Assembly: GCA_037349105.1 (NCBI GenBank)
Contig: JAYJMM010000024.1
Location: 62,001 to 126,000, forward strand
Length of the DNA: 64,000 nucleotides
Reading direction: 5' to 3'
Origin: Limnomonas spitsbergensis
Taxonomy: Eukaryota > Chlorophyta > Chlorophyceae > Chlamydomonadales
Shown one piece after another: positions 36,101 through 51,179 of the stretch (position 1 is its first letter; each line of letters begins with the position of its first letter). The translations under genes were made by a program, and so were the position numbers. The notes beneath the pieces are model-generated. The model worked only from the letters and a program-made list of their open reading frames with translations, made no database searches and was not told where the DNA came from.

Positions 36101-38959
36101 ACCTTGCTACAAGAATGTTACCTTGCTGCAAGAATGTTACCTTGCTGCAAGAATGTTACCTTGCTGCAAGAATGTTACCTTGCTGCAAGAATGTTACCTT
36201 GCTGCAAGAATGTTCGTCCTTGCTGCAAGAATGTTACCTTGATGCAAGAATGTTACCTTGCTGCAAGAATGTTACCTTGATGCAAGAATGTTACCTTGCT
36301 GCAAGAATGTTACCTTGCTGCAAGAATGTTACCTTGCTGCAAGAATGTTACCTTGCTGCAAGAATGTTACCTTGCTGCAAGAATGTTACCTTGCTGCAAG
36401 AATGTTACCTTGCTGCAAGAATGTTACCTTGCTGCAAGAATGTTACCTTGCTGCAAGAATGTTACCTTGCTGCAAGAATGTTACCTTGATGCAAGAATGT
36501 TACCTTGCTGCAAGAATGTTACCTTGATGCAAGAATGTTACATTGATGCAAGAATGTTCGTCCTTGATGCAAGAATGTTCGTCCTTGCTGCAAGAATGTT
36601 CGTCCTTGATGCAAGAATGTTACCTTGATGCAAGAATGTTACCTTGCTGCAAGAATGTTACCTTGCTGCAAGAATGTTACCTTGCTGCAAGAATGTTACC
36701 TTGCTGCAAGAATGTTACCTTGATGCAAGAATGTTACCTTGATGCAAGAATGTTACCTTGATGCAAGAATGTTACCTTGATGCAAGAATGTTACCTTGAT
36801 GCAAGAATGTTACCTTGATGCAAGAATGTTACCTTGATGCAAGAATGTTACCTTGCTGCAAGCATGTTACCTTGCTGCAAGAATGTTACCTTGCTGCAAG
36901 AATGTTACCTTGATGCAAGAATGTTACCTTGCTGCAAGAATGTTACCTTGCTGCAAGAATGTTACCTTGCTGCAAGAATGTTACCTTGATGCAAGAATGT
37001 TACCTTGATGCAAGAATGTTACCTTGATGCAAGAATGTTACCTTGATGCAAGAATGTTACCTTGCTGCAAGAATGTTACCTTGCTGCAAGAATGTTACCT
37101 TGCTGCAAGAATGTTACCTTGCTGCAAGAATGTTACCTTGCTGCAAGAATGTTACCTTGCTGCAAGAATGTTACCTTGCTGCAAGAATGTTACCTTGCTG
37201 CAAGAATGTTACCTTGCTGCAAGAATGTTACCTTGCTGCAAGAATGTTACCTTGATGCAAGAATGTTACCTTGATGCAAGAATGTTACCTTGCTGCAAGA
37301 ATGTTACCTTGCTGCAAGAATGTTACCTTGCTGCAAGAATGTTACCTTGATGCAAGAATGTTACCTTGCTGCAAGAATGTTACCTTGCTGCAAGAATGTT
37401 ACCTTGCTGCAAGAATGTTACCTTGCTGCAAGAATGTTACCTTGCTGCAAGAATGTTACCTTGCTGCAAGAATGTTACCTTGCTGCAAGAATGTTACCTT
37501 GCTGCAAGAATGTTACCTTGCTGCAAGAATGTTACCTTGATGCGAGAATGTTACCTTGATGCAAGAATGTTACCTTGATGCAAGAATGTTACCTTGCTGC
37601 AAGAATGTTACCTTGATGCAAGAATGTTACCTTGATGCAAGGATGTTACCTTGATGCAAGAATGTTACCTTGATGCAAGAATGTTACCTTGATGCAAGAA
37701 TGTTACCTTGCTGCAAGAATGTTACCTTGATGCAAGAATGTTACCTTGCTGCAAGAATGTTACCTTGCTGCAAGAATGTTACCTTGCTGCAAGAATGTTA
37801 CCTTGCTGCAAGAATGTTACCTTGCTGCAAGAATGTTACCTTGATGCAAGAATGTTACCTTGATGCAAGAATGTTACCTTGATGCAAGAATGTTACCTTG
37901 ATGCAAGAATGTTACCTTGCTGCAAGAATGTTACCTTGCTGCAAGAATGTTGCCTTGCTGCAAGAATGTTACCTTGCTGCAAGAATGTTACCTTGCTGCA
38001 AGAATGTTACCTTGCTGCAAGAATGTTACCTTGATGCAAGAATGTTACCTTGATGCAAGAATGTTACCTTGATGCAAGAATGTTACCTTGCTGCAAGAAT
38101 GTTACCTTGCTGCAAAGATGTTACCTTGCTGCAAGAATGTTACCTTGCTGCAAGAATGTTACCTTGCTGCAAGAATGTTACCTTGCTGCAAGAATGTTAC
38201 CTTGATGCAAGAATGTTACCTTGCTGCAAGAATGTTACCTTGATGCAAGAATGTTACCTTGCTGCAAGAATGTTACCTTGCTGCAAGAATGTTACCTTGA
38301 TGCAAGAATGTTACCTTGATGCAAGAATGTTACCTTGCTGCAAGAATGTTACCTTGATGCAAGAATGTTCGTCCTTGATGCAAGAATGTTACCTTGATGC
38401 AAGAATGTTACCTTGCTGCAAGAATGTTACTTTGCTGCAAGAATGTTCGTCCTTGCTGCAAGAATGTTCGTCCTTGCTGCAAGAATGTTCGTCCTTGCTG
38501 CAAGAATGTTCGTCCTTGATGCAAGAATGTTACCTTGTTGCAAGAATGTTACCTTGCTGCAAGAATGTTACCTTGCTGCAAGAATGTTACCTTGCTGCAA
38601 GAATGTTACCTTGCTGCAAGAATGTTACCTTGCTGCAAGAATGTTACCTTGATGCAAGAATGTTACCTTGATGCAAGAATGTTACCTTGCTGCAAGAATG
38701 TTACCTTGCTGCAAGAATGTTACCTTGCTGCAAGAATGTTACCTTGCTGCAAGAATGTTACCTTGCTGCAAGAATGTTACCTTGCTGCAAGAATGTTACC
38801 TTGCTGCAAGAATGTTACCTTGATGCAAGAATGTTACCTTGCTGCAAGAATGTTACCTTGCTGCAAGAATGTTACCTTGATGCAAGAATGTTACCTTGAT
38901 GCAAGAATGTTACCTTGCTGCAAGAATGTTACCTTGCTGCAAGAATGTTACCTTGATGC

Positions 38960-41900
38960 AAGAATGTTACCTTGCTGCAAGAATGTTACCTTGATGCAAG
39001 AATGTTACCTTGCTGCAAGAATGTTACCTTGCTGCAAGAATGTTACCTTGCTGCAAGAATGTTACCTTGCTGCAAGAATGTTACCTTGCTGCAAGAATGT
39101 TACCTTGGTGCAAGAATGTTACCTTGCTGCAAGAATGTTACCTTGATGCAAGAATGTTACCTTGCTGCAAGAATGTTACCTTCATGCAAGAATGTTACAT
39201 TGATGCAAGAATGTTCGTCCTTGATGCAAGAATGTTCGTCCTTGCTGCAAGAATGTTACCTTGATGCAAGAATGTTACCTTGATGCAAGAATGTTACCTT
39301 GCTGCAAGAATGTTACCTTGCTGCAAGAATGTTACCTTGCTGCAAGAATGTTACCTTGATGCAAGAATGTTACCTTGATGCAAGAATGTTACCTTGCTGC
39401 AAGAATGTTACCTTGATGCAAGAATGTTACCTTGATGCAAGAATGTTACCTTGATGCAAGAATGTTACCTTGATGCAAGAATGTTACCTTGATGCAAGAA
39501 TGTTACCTTGCTGCAAGCATGTTACCTTGCTGCAAGAATGTTACCTTGCTGCAAGAATGTTACCTTGATGCAAGAATGTTACCTTGCTGCAAGAATGTTA
39601 CCTTGATGCAAGAATGTTACCTTGATGCAAGAATGTTACCTTGATGCAAGAATGTTACCTTGATGCAAGAATGTTACCTTGCTGCAAGAATGTTACCTTG
39701 ATGCAAGAATGTTACCTTGCTGCAAGAATGTTACCTTGCTGCAAGAATGTTACCTTGCTGCAAGAATGTTACCTTGCTGCAAGAATGTTACCTTGCTGCA
39801 AGAATGTTACCTTGCTGCAAGAATGTTACCTTGCTGCAAGAATGTTACCTTGCTGCAAGAATGTTACCTTGCTGCAAGAATGTTACCTTGATGCAAGAAT
39901 GTTACCTTGCTGCAAGAATGTTACCTTGCTGCAAGAATGTTACCTTGCTGCAAGAATGTTACCTTGATGCAAGAATGTTACCTTGATGCAAGAATGTTAC
40001 CTTGCTGCAAGAATGTTACCTTGCTGCAAGAATGTTACCTTGCTGCAAGAATGTTACCTTGATGCAAGAATGTTACCTTGCTGCAAGAATGTTACCTTGC
40101 TGCAAGAATGTTACCTTGCTGCAAGAATGTTACCTTGCTGCAAGAATGTTACCTTGCTGCAAGAATGTTACCTTGCTGCAAGAATGTTACCTTGCTGCAA
40201 GAATGTTACATTGATGCAAGAATGTTACCTTGATGCGAGAATGTTACCTTGATGCAAGAATTTTACCTTGATGCAAGAATGTTACCTTGCTGCAAGAATG
40301 TTACCTTGATGCAAGAATGTTACCTTGCTGCAAGAATGTTACCTTGCTGCAAGAATGTTACCTTGATGCAATAATGTTACCTTGATGCAAGAATGTTACC
40401 TTGATGCAAGAATGTTACCTTGCTGCAAGAATGTTACCTTGATGCAAGAATGTTACCTTGATGCAAGGATGTTACCTTGATGCAAGAATGTTACCTTGAT
40501 GCAAGAATGTTACCTTGATGCAAGAATGTTACCTTGCTGCAAGAATGTTACCTTGATGCAAGAATGTTACCTTGCTGCAATAATGTTACCTTGATGCAAG
40601 AATGTTACCTTGATGCAAGAATGTTACCTTGCTGCAAGAATGTCACCTTGCTGCAAGAATGTTACCTTGCTGCAAGAATGTTACCTTGATGCAATAATGT
40701 TACCTTGATGCAAGAATGTTACCTTGCTGCAAGAATGTTACCTTGCTGCAAGAATGTTACCTTGCTGCAAGAATGTTACCTTGATGCAAGAATGTTACCT
40801 TGATGCAAGAATGTTACCTTGATGCAAGAATGTTACCTTGATGCAAGAATGTTACCTTGATGCAAGAATGTTACCTTGATGCAAGAATGTTACCTTGCTG
40901 CAAGAATGTTACCTTGCTGCAAGAATGTTACCTTGCTGCAAGAATGTTACCTTGCTGCAAGAATGTTACCTTGCTGCAAGAATGTTACCTTGATGCAAGA
41001 ATGTTACCTTGATGCAAGAATGTTACCTTGATGCAAGAATGTTACCTTGCTGCAAGAATGTTACCTTGCTGCAAAGATGTTACCTTGCTGCAAGAATGTT
41101 ACCTTGCTGCAAGAATGTTACCTTGCTGCAAGAATGTTACCTTGCTGCAAGAATGTTACCTTGATGCAAGAATGTTACCTTGATGCAAGAATGTTACCTT
41201 GATGCAAGAATGTTACCTTGCTGCAAGAATGTTACCTTGCTGCAAGAATGTTACCTTGATGCAAGAATGTTACCTTGCTGCAAGAATGTTACCTTGATGC
41301 AAGAATGTTCGTCCTTGATGCAAGAATGTTCGTCCTTGCTGCAAGAATGTTACCTTGCTGCAAGAATGTTACCTTGCTGCAAGAATGTTCGTCCTTGCTG
41401 CAAGAATGTTCGTCCTTGCTGCAAGAATGTTCGTCCTTGCTGCAAGAATGTTCGTCCTTGATGCAAGAATGTTACCTTGCTGCAAGAATGTTACCTTGCT
41501 GCAAGAATGTTACCTTGCTGCAAGAATGTTACCTTGCTGCAAGAATGTTACCTTGATGCAAGAATGTTACCTTGCTGCAAGAATGTTACCTTGATGCAAG
41601 AATGTTACCTTGATGCAAGAATGTTACCTTGATGCAAGAATGTTACCTTGATGCAAGAATGTTACCTTGCTGCAAGAATGTTACCTTGATGCAAGAATGT
41701 TACCTTGATGCAAGAATGTTACCTTGCTGCAAGAATGTTACCTTGATGCAAGAATGTTACCTTGATGCAAGAATGTTACCTTGATGCAAGAATGTTACCT
41801 TGATGCAAGAATGTTACCTTGATGCAAGAATGTTCGTCCTTGATGCAAGAATGTTACCTTGCTGCAAGAATGTTACCTTGCTGCAAGAATGTTACCTTGC

Positions 41901-44900
41901 TGCAAGAATGTTACCTTGCTGCAAGAATGTTCGTCCTTGCTGCAAGAATGTTACCTTGATGCAAGAATGTTACCTTGCTGCAAGAATGTTACCTTGCTGC
42001 AAGAATGTTACCTTGATGCAAGAATGTTCGTCCTTGATGCAAGAATGTTCGTCCTCGCTGCAAGAATGTTACCTTGCTGCAAGAATGTTACCTTGCTGCA
42101 AGAATGTTACCTTGCTGCAAGAATGTTCGTCCTTGCTGCAAGAATGTTCGTCCTTGCTGCAAGAATGTTACCTTGATGCAAGAATGTTACCTTGATGCGA
42201 GAATGTTACCTTGATGCAAGAATGTTACCTTGCTGCAAGAATGTTACCTTGATGCAAGAATGTTACCTTGCTGCAAGAATGTTACCTTGCTGCAAGAATG
42301 TTACCTTGATGCAAGAATGTTACCTTGATGCAAGAATGTTACCTTGATGCAAGAATGTTACCTTGCTGCAAGAATGTTACCTTGATGCAAGAATGTTACC
42401 TTGATGCAAGGATGTTACCTTGCTGCAAGAATGTTACTTTGATGCAAGAATGTTACCTTGCTGCAAGAATGTTACCTTGATGCAAGAATGTTACCTTGCT
42501 GCAAGAATGTTACCTTGCTGCAAGAATGTTACCTTGCTGCAAGAATGTTACCTTGCTGCAAGAATGTTACCTTGCTGCAAGAATGTTACCTTGATGCAAG
42601 AATGTAACCTTGATGCAAGAATGTTACCTTGCTGCAAGAATGTTACCTTGCTGCAAGAATGTTACCTTGATGCAAGAATGTTACCTTGCTGCAAGAATGT
42701 TACCTTGATGCAAGAATGTTACCTTGATGCAAGAATGTTACCTTGATGCAAGAATGTTACCTTGATGCCAGAATGTTACCTTGCTGCAAGAATGTTACCT
42801 TGCTGCAAGAATGTTACCTTGCTGCAAGAATGTTACCTTGCTGCAAGAATGTTACCTTGCTGCAAGAATGTTACCTTGATGCAAGAATGTTACCTTGATG
42901 CAAGAATGTTACCTTGATGCAAGAATGTTACCTTGCTGCAAGAATGTTACCTTGCTGCAAAGATGTTACCTTGCTGCAAGAATGTTACCTTGCTGCAAGA
43001 ATGTTACCTTGCTGCAAGAATGTTACCTTGCTGCAAGAATGTTACCTTGATGCAAGAATGTTACCTTGATGCAAGAATGTTACCTTGATGCAAGAATGTT
43101 ACCTTGCTGCAAGAATGTTACCTTGCTGCAAGAATGTTACCTTGCTGCAAGAATGTTACCTTGCTGCAAGAATGTTACCTTGATGCAAGAATGTTACCTT
43201 GCTGCAAAGATGTTACCTTGCTGCAAGAATGTTACCTTGCTGCAAGAATGTTACCTTGCTGCAAGAATGTTACCTTGCTGCAAGAATGTTACCTTGATGC
43301 AAGAATGTTACCTTGATGCAAGAATGTTACCTTGCTGCAAGAATGTTACCTTGATGCAAGAATGTTACCTTGCTGCAAGAATGTTACCTTGCTGCAAGAA
43401 TGTTACCTTGCTGCAAGAATGTTACCTTGCTGCAAGAATGTTACCTTGCTGCAAGAATGTTACCTTGGTGCAAGAATGTTACCTTGCTGCAAGAATGTTA
43501 CCTTGATGCAAGAATGTTACCTTGCTGCAAGAATGTTACCTTCATGCAAGAATGTTACATTGATGCAAGAATGTTCGTCCTTGATGCAAGAATGTTCGTC
43601 CTTGCTGCAAGAATGTTACCTTGATGCAAGAATGTTACCTTGATGCAAGAATGTTACCTTGCTGCAAGAATGTTACCTTGCTGCAAGAATGTTACCTTGC
43701 TGCAAGAATGTTACCTTGATGCAAGAATGTTACCTTGATGCAAGAATGTTACCTTGCTGCAAGAATGTTACCTTGATGCAAGAATGTTACCTTGATGCAA
43801 GAATGTTACCTTGATGCAAGAATGTTACCTTGATGCAAGAATGTTACCTTGATGCAAGAATGTTACCTTGCTGCAAGCATGTTACCTTGCTGCAAGAATG
43901 TTACCTTGCTGCAAGAATGTTACCTTGATGCAAGAATGTTACCTTGCTGCAAGAATGTTACCTTGATGCAAGAATGTTACCTTGATGCAAGAATGTTACC
44001 TTGATGCAAGAATGTTACCTTGATGCAAGAATGTTACCTTGCTGCAAGAATGTTACCTTGATGCAAGAATGTTACCTTGCTGCAAGAATGTTACCTTGCT
44101 GCAAGAATGTTACCTTGCTGCAAGAATGTTACCTTGCTGCAAGAATGTTACCTTGCTGCAAGAATGTTACCTTGCTGCAAGAATGTTACCTTGCTGCAAG
44201 AATGTTACCTTGCTGCAAGAATGTTACCTTGCTGCAAGAATGTTACCTTGATGCAAGAATGTTACCTTGCTGCAAGAATGTTACCTTGCTGCAAGAATGT
44301 TACCTTGCTGCAAGAATGTTACCTTGATGCAAGAATGTTACCTTGATGCAAGAATGTTACCTTGCTGCAAGAATGTTACCTTGCTGCAAGAATGTTACCT
44401 TGCTGCAAGAATGTTACCTTGATGCAAGAATGTTACCTTGCTGCAAGAATGTTACCTTGCTGCAAGAATGTTACCTTGCTGCAAGAATGTTACCTTGCTG
44501 CAAGAATGTTACCTTGCTGCAAGAATGTTACCTTGCTGCAAGAATGTTACCTTGCTGCAAGAATGTTACATTGATGCAAGAATGTTACCTTGATGCGAGA
44601 ATGTTACCTTGATGCAAGAATTTTACCTTGATGCAAGAATGTTACCTTGCTGCAAGAATGTTACCTTGATGCAAGAATGTTACCTTGCTGCAAGAATGTT
44701 ACCTTGCTGCAAGAATGTTACCTTGATGCAATAATGTTACCTTGATGCAAGAATGTTACCTTGATGCAAGAATGTTACCTTGCTGCAAGAATGTTACCTT
44801 GATGCAAGAATGTTACCTTGATGCAAGGATGTTACCTTGATGCAAGAATGTTACCTTGATGCAAGAATGTTACCTTGATGCAAGAATGTTACCTTGCTGC

Positions 44901-46470
44901 AAGAATGTTACCTTGATGCAAGAATGTTACCTTGCTGCAATAATGTTACCTTGATGCAAGAATGTTACCTTGATGCAAGAATGTTACCTTGCTGCAAGAA
45001 TGTCACCTTGCTGCAAGAATGTTACCTTGCTGCAAGAATGTTACCTTGATGCAATAATGTTACCTTGATGCAAGAATGTTACCTTGCTGCAAGAATGTTA
45101 CCTTGCTGCAAGAATGTTACCTTGCTGCAAGAATGTTACCTTGATGCAAGAATGTTACCTTGATGCAAGAATGTTACCTTGATGCAAGAATGTTACCTTG
45201 ATGCAAGAATGTTACCTTGATGCAAGAATGTTACCTTGATGCAAGAATGTTACCTTGCTGCAAGAATGTTACCTTGCTGCAAGAATGTTACCTTGCTGCA
45301 AGAATGTTACCTTGCTGCAAGAATGTTACCTTGCTGCAAGAATGTTACCTTGATGCAAGAATGTTACCTTGATGCAAGAATGTTACCTTGATGCAAGAAT
45401 GTTACCTTGCTGCAAGAATGTTACCTTGCTGCAAAGATGTTACCTTGCTGCAAGAATGTTACCTTGCTGCAAGAATGTTACCTTGCTGCAAGAATGTTAC
45501 CTTGCTGCAAGAATGTTACCTTGATGCAAGAATGTTACCTTGATGCAAGAATGTTACCTTGATGCAAGAATGTTACCTTGCTGCAAGAATGTTACCTTGC
45601 TGCAAGAATGTTACCTTGATGCAAGAATGTTACCTTGCTGCAAGAATGTTACCTTGATGCAAGAATGTTCGTCCTTGATGCAAGAATGTTCGTCCTTGCT
45701 GCAAGAATGTTACCTTGCTGCAAGAATGTTACCTTGCTGCAAGAATGTTCGTCCTTGCTGCAAGAATGTTCGTCCTTGCTGCAAGAATGTTCGTCCTTGC
45801 TGCAAGAATGTTCGTCCTTGATGCAAGAATGTTACCTTGCTGCAAGAATGTTACCTTGCTGCAAGAATGTTACCTTGCTGCAAGAATGTTACCTTGCTGC
45901 AAGAATGTTACCTTGATGCAAGAATGTTACCTTGCTGCAAGAATGTTACCTTGATGCAAGAATGTTACCTTGATGCAAGAATGTTACCTTGATGCAAGAA
46001 TGTTACCTTGATGCAAGAATGTTACCTTGCTGCAAGAATGTTACCTTGATGCAAGAATGTTACCTTGATGCAAGAATGTTACCTTGCTGCAAGAATGTTA
46101 CCTTGATGCAAGAATGTTACCTTGATGCAAGAATGTTACCTTGATGCAAGAATGTTACCTTGATGCAAGAATGTTACCTTGATGCAAGAATGTTCGTCCT
46201 TGATGCAAGAATGTTACCTTGCTGCAAGAATGTTACCTTGCTGCAAGAATGTTACCTTGCTGCAAGAATGTTACCTTGCTGCAAGAATGTTCGTCCTTGC
46301 TGCAAGAATGTTACCTTGATGCAAGAATGTTACCTTGCTGCAAGAATGTTACCTTGCTGCAAGAATGTTACCTTGATGCAAGAATGTTCGTCCTTGATGC
46401 AAGAATGTTCGTCCTTGCTGCAAGAATGTTACCTTGCTGCAAGAATGTTACCTTGCTGCAAGAATGTTAC
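38960..46470 (+). repeat. Higher-order repeat with 4,360-bp offset within the satellite
   Basis: About 3.15 kb (38960-42110) recurs at 43320-46470 with the same order of C, A and 21-bp units and shared rare variants (CTTGGTGC at 39108/43468, TTCATGC at 39182/43542, GAATTTTACC at 40258/44618, GAATGTCACC). After that the offset changes to 4,377, showing later unit gain and loss. Confidence 0.85.
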
Positions 46471-49400
46471 CTTGCTGCAAGAATGTTACCTTGCTGCAAG
46501 AATGTTACCTTGCTGCAAGAATGTTCGTCCTTGCTGCAAGAATGTTACCTTGATGCAAGAATGTTACCTTGATGCGAGAATGTTACCTTGATGCAAGAAT
46601 GTTACCTTGCTGCAAGAATGTTACCTTGATGCAAGAATGTTACCTTGCTGCAAGAATGTTACCTTGCTGCAAGAATGTTACCTTGATGCAAGAATGTTAC
46701 CTTGATGCAAGAATGTTACCTTGATGCAAGAATGTTACCTTGATGCAAGAATGTTACCTTGCTGCAAGAATGTTACCTTGATGCAAGAATGTTACCTTGA
46801 TGCAAGGAATGTTACCTTGCTGCAAGAATGTTACCTTTGATGCAAGAATGTTACCTTGCTGCAAGAATGTTACCTTGATGCAAGAATGTTACCTTGCTGC
46901 AAGAATGTTACCTTGCTGCAAGAATGTTACCTTGCTGCAAGAATGTTACCTTGCTGCAAGAATGTTACCTTGCTGCAAGAATGTTACCTTGATGCAAGAA
47001 TGTTACCTTGATGCAAGAATGTTACCTTGATGCAAGAATGTTACCTTGCTGCAAGAATGTTACCTTGCTGCAAGAATGTTACCTTGATGCAAGAATGTTA
47101 CCTTGCTGCAAGAATGTTACCTTGATGCAAGAATGTTACCTTGATGCAAGAATGTTACCTTGATGCAAGAATGTTACCTTGATGCAAGAATGTTACCTTG
47201 CTGCAAGAATGTTACCTTGCTGCAAGAATGTTACCTTGCTGCAAGAATGTTACCTTGCTGCAAGAATGTTACCTTGCTGCAAGAATGTTACCTTGATGCA
47301 AGAATGTTACCTTGATGCAAGAATGTTACCTTGATGCAAGAATGTTACCTTGCTGCAAGAATGTTACCTTGCTGCAAAGAATGTTACCTTGCTGCAAGAA
47401 TGTTACCTTGCTGCAAGAATGTTACCTTGCTGCAAGAATGTTACCTTGCTGCAAGAATGTTACCTTGATGCAAGAATGTTACCTTGATGCAAGAATGTTA
47501 CCTTGATGCAAGAATGTTACCTTGCTGCAAGAATGTTACCTTGCTGCAAGAATGTTACCTTGCTGCAAGAATGTTACCTTGATGCAAGAATGTTACCTTG
47601 CTGCAAGAATGTTACCTTGATGCAAGAATGTTCGTCCTTGATGCAAGAATGTTCGTCCTTGCTGCAAGAATGTTACCTTGCTGCAAGAATGTTACCTTGC
47701 TGCAAGAATGTTCGTCCTTGCTGCAAGAATGTTCGTCCTTGCTGCAAGAATGTTCGTCCTTGCTGCAAGAATGTTCGTCCTTGATGCAAGAATGTTACCT
47801 TGCTGCAAGAATGTTACCTTGCTGCAAGAATGTTACCTTGCTGCAAGAATGTTACCTTGCTGCAAGAATGTTACCTTGATGCAAGAATGTTACCTTGCTG
47901 CAAGAATGTTACCTTGATGCAAGAATGTTACCTTGATGCAAGAATGTTACCTTGATGCAAGAATGTTACCTTGATGCAAGAATGTTACCTTGCTGCAAGA
48001 ATGTTACCTTGATGCAAGAATGTTACCTTGATGCAAGAATGTTACCTTGCTGCAAGAATGTTACCTTGATGCAAGAATGTTACCTTGATGCAAGAATGTT
48101 ACCTTGGTGCAAGAATGTTACCTTGATGCAAGAATGTTACCTTGATGCAAGAATGTTCGTCCTTGATGCAATAATGTTACCTTGCTGCAAGAATGTTACC
48201 TTGCTGCAAAGATGTTACCTTGCTGCAAGAATGTTACCTTGCTGCAAGAATGTTACCTTGCTGCAAGAATGTTACCTTGCTGCAAGAATGTTACCTTGCT
48301 GCAAGAATGTTCGTCCTTGCTGCAAGAATGTTCGTCCTTGCTGCAAGAATGTTCGTCCTTGCTGCAAGAATGTTCGTCCTTGATGCAAGAATGTTACCTT
48401 GCTGCAAGAATGTTACCTTGCTGCAAGAATGTTACCTTGCTGCAAGAATGTTACCTTGCTGCAAGAATGTTACCTTGATGCAAGAATGTTACCTTGCTGC
48501 AAGAATGTTACCTTGATGCAAGAATGTTACCTTGATGCAAGAATGTTACCTTGATGCAAGAATGTTACCTTGATGCAAGAATGTTACCTTGCTGCAAGAA
48601 TGTTACCTTGATGCAAGAATGTTACCTTGATGCAAGAATGTTACCTTGCTGCAAGAATGTTACCTTGATGCAAGAATGTTACCTTGATGCAAGAATGTTA
48701 CCTTGATGCAAGAATGTTACCTTGATGCAAGAATGTTACCTTGATGCAAGAATGTTCGTCCTTGATGCAATAATGTTACCTTGCTGCAAGAATGTTACCT
48801 TGCTGCAAGAATGTTACCTTGCTGCAAGAATGTTACCTTGCTGCAAGAATGTTCGTCCTTGCTGCAAGAATGTTACCTTGATGCAAGAATGTTACCTTGC
48901 TGCACGAATGTTACCTTGCTGCAAGAATGTTACCTTGATGCAAGAATGTTCGTCCTTGATGCAAGAATGTTCGTCCTTGCTGCAAGAATGTTACCTTGCT
49001 GCAAGAATGTTACCTTGCTGCAAGAATGTTACCTTGCTGCAAGAATGTTCGTCCTTGCTGCAAGAATGTTCGTCCTTGCTGCAAGAATGTTACCTTGATG
49101 CAAGAATGTTACCTTGATGCGAGAATGTTACCTTGATGCAAGAATTTTACCTTGATGCAAGAATGTTACCTTGCTGCAAGAATGTTACCTTGATGCAAGA
49201 ATGTTACCTTGCTGCAAGAATGTTACCTTGCTGCAAGAATGTTACCTTGATGCAAGAATGTTACCTTGATGCAAGAATGTTACCTTGATGCAAGAATGTT
49301 ACCTTGCTGCAAGAATGTTACCTTGATGCAAGAATGTTACCTTGATGCAAGGATGTTACCTTGCTGCAAGAATGTTACCTTGATGCAAGAATGTTACCTT

Positions 49401-51179
49401 GCTGCAAGAATGTTACCTTGATGCAAGAATGTTACCTTGCTGCAAGAATGTTACCTTGCTGCAAGAATGTTACCTTGCTGCAAGAATGTTACCTTGATGC
49501 AAGAATGTTACCTTGCTGCAAGAATGTTACCTTGATGCAAGAATGTTACCTTGATGCAAGAATGTTACCTTGCTGCAATAATGTTACCTTGCTGCAAGAA
49601 TGTTACCTTGATGCAAGAATGTTACCTTGATGCAAGAATGTTACCTTGATGCAAGAATGTTACCTTGATGCAAGAATGTTACCTTGATGCAAGAATGTTA
49701 CCTTGATGCAAGAATGTTACCTTGATGCAAGAATGTTACCTTGCTGCAAGAATGTTACCTTGCTGCAAGAATGTTACCTTGCTGCAAGAATGTTACCTTG
49801 CTGCAAGAATGTTACCTTGATGCAAGAATGTTACCTTGATGCAAGAATGTTACCTTGCTGCAAGAATGTTACCTTGCTGCAAGAATGTTACCTTGCTGCA
49901 AAGATGTTACCTTGCTGCAAGAATGTTACCTTGCTGCAAGAATGTTACCTTGCTGCAAGAATGTTACCTTGATGCAAGAATGTTACCTTGATGCAAGAAT
50001 GTTACCTTGATGCAAGAATGTTACCTTGATGCAAGAATGTTACCTTGCTGCAAGAATGTTACCTTGCTGCAAGAATGTTACCTTGATGCAAGAATGTTAC
50101 CTTGATGCAAGAATGTTACCTTGCTGCAAGAATGTTACCTTGATGCAAGAATGTTACCTTGCTGCAAGAATGTTACCTTGCTGCAAGAATGTTACCTTGC
50201 TGCAAGAATGTTACCTTGCTGCAAGAATGTTACCTTGCTGCAAGAATGTTACCTTGCTGCAAGAATGTTACCTTGCTGCAAAGATGTTACCTTGCTGCAA
50301 GAATGTTACCTTGCTGCAAGAATGTTACCTTGCTGCAAGAATGTTACCTTGCTGCAAGAATGTTACCTTAATGCAAGAATGTTACCTTGCTGCAAGAATG
50401 TTACCTTGATGCAAGAATGTTCGTCCTTGATGCAAGAATGTTCGTCCTTGCTGCAAGAATGTTACCTTGCTGCAAGAATGTTCGTCCTTGCTGCAAGAAT
50501 GTTCGTCCTTGCTGCAAGAATGTTCGTCCTTGCTGCAAGAATGTTCGTCCTTGCTGCAAGAATGTTCGTCCTTGATGCAAGAATGTTACCTTGCTGCAAG
50601 AATGTTACCTTGCTGCAAGAATGTTACCTTGCTGCAAGAATGTTACCTTGCTGCAAGAATGTTACCTTGCTGCAAGAATGTTACCTTGATGCAAGAATGT
50701 TACCTTGATGCAAGAATGTTACCTTGATGCAAGAATGTTACCTTGCTGCAAGAATGTTACCTTGCTGCAAGAATGTTACCTTGCTGCAAGAATGTTACCT
50801 TGCTGCAAGAATGTTACCTTGATGCAAGAATGTTACCTTGATGCAAGAATGTTACCTTGCTGCAAGAATGTTACCTTGATGCAAGAATGTTACCTTGATG
50901 CAAGAATGTTACCTTGCTGCAAGAATGTTACCTTGCTGCAAGAATGTTACCTTGCTGCAAGAATGTTACCTTGATGCAAGAATGTTACCTTGATGCAAGA
51001 ATGTTACCTTGCTGCAAGAATGTTACCTTGATGCAAGAATGTTACCTTGATGCAAGAATGTTACCTTGCTGCAAGAATGTTACCTTGATGCAAGAATGTT
51101 ACCTTGCTGCAAGAATGTTACCTTGCTGCAAGAATGTTACCTTGCTGCAAGAATGTTACCTTGCTGCAAGAATGTTACC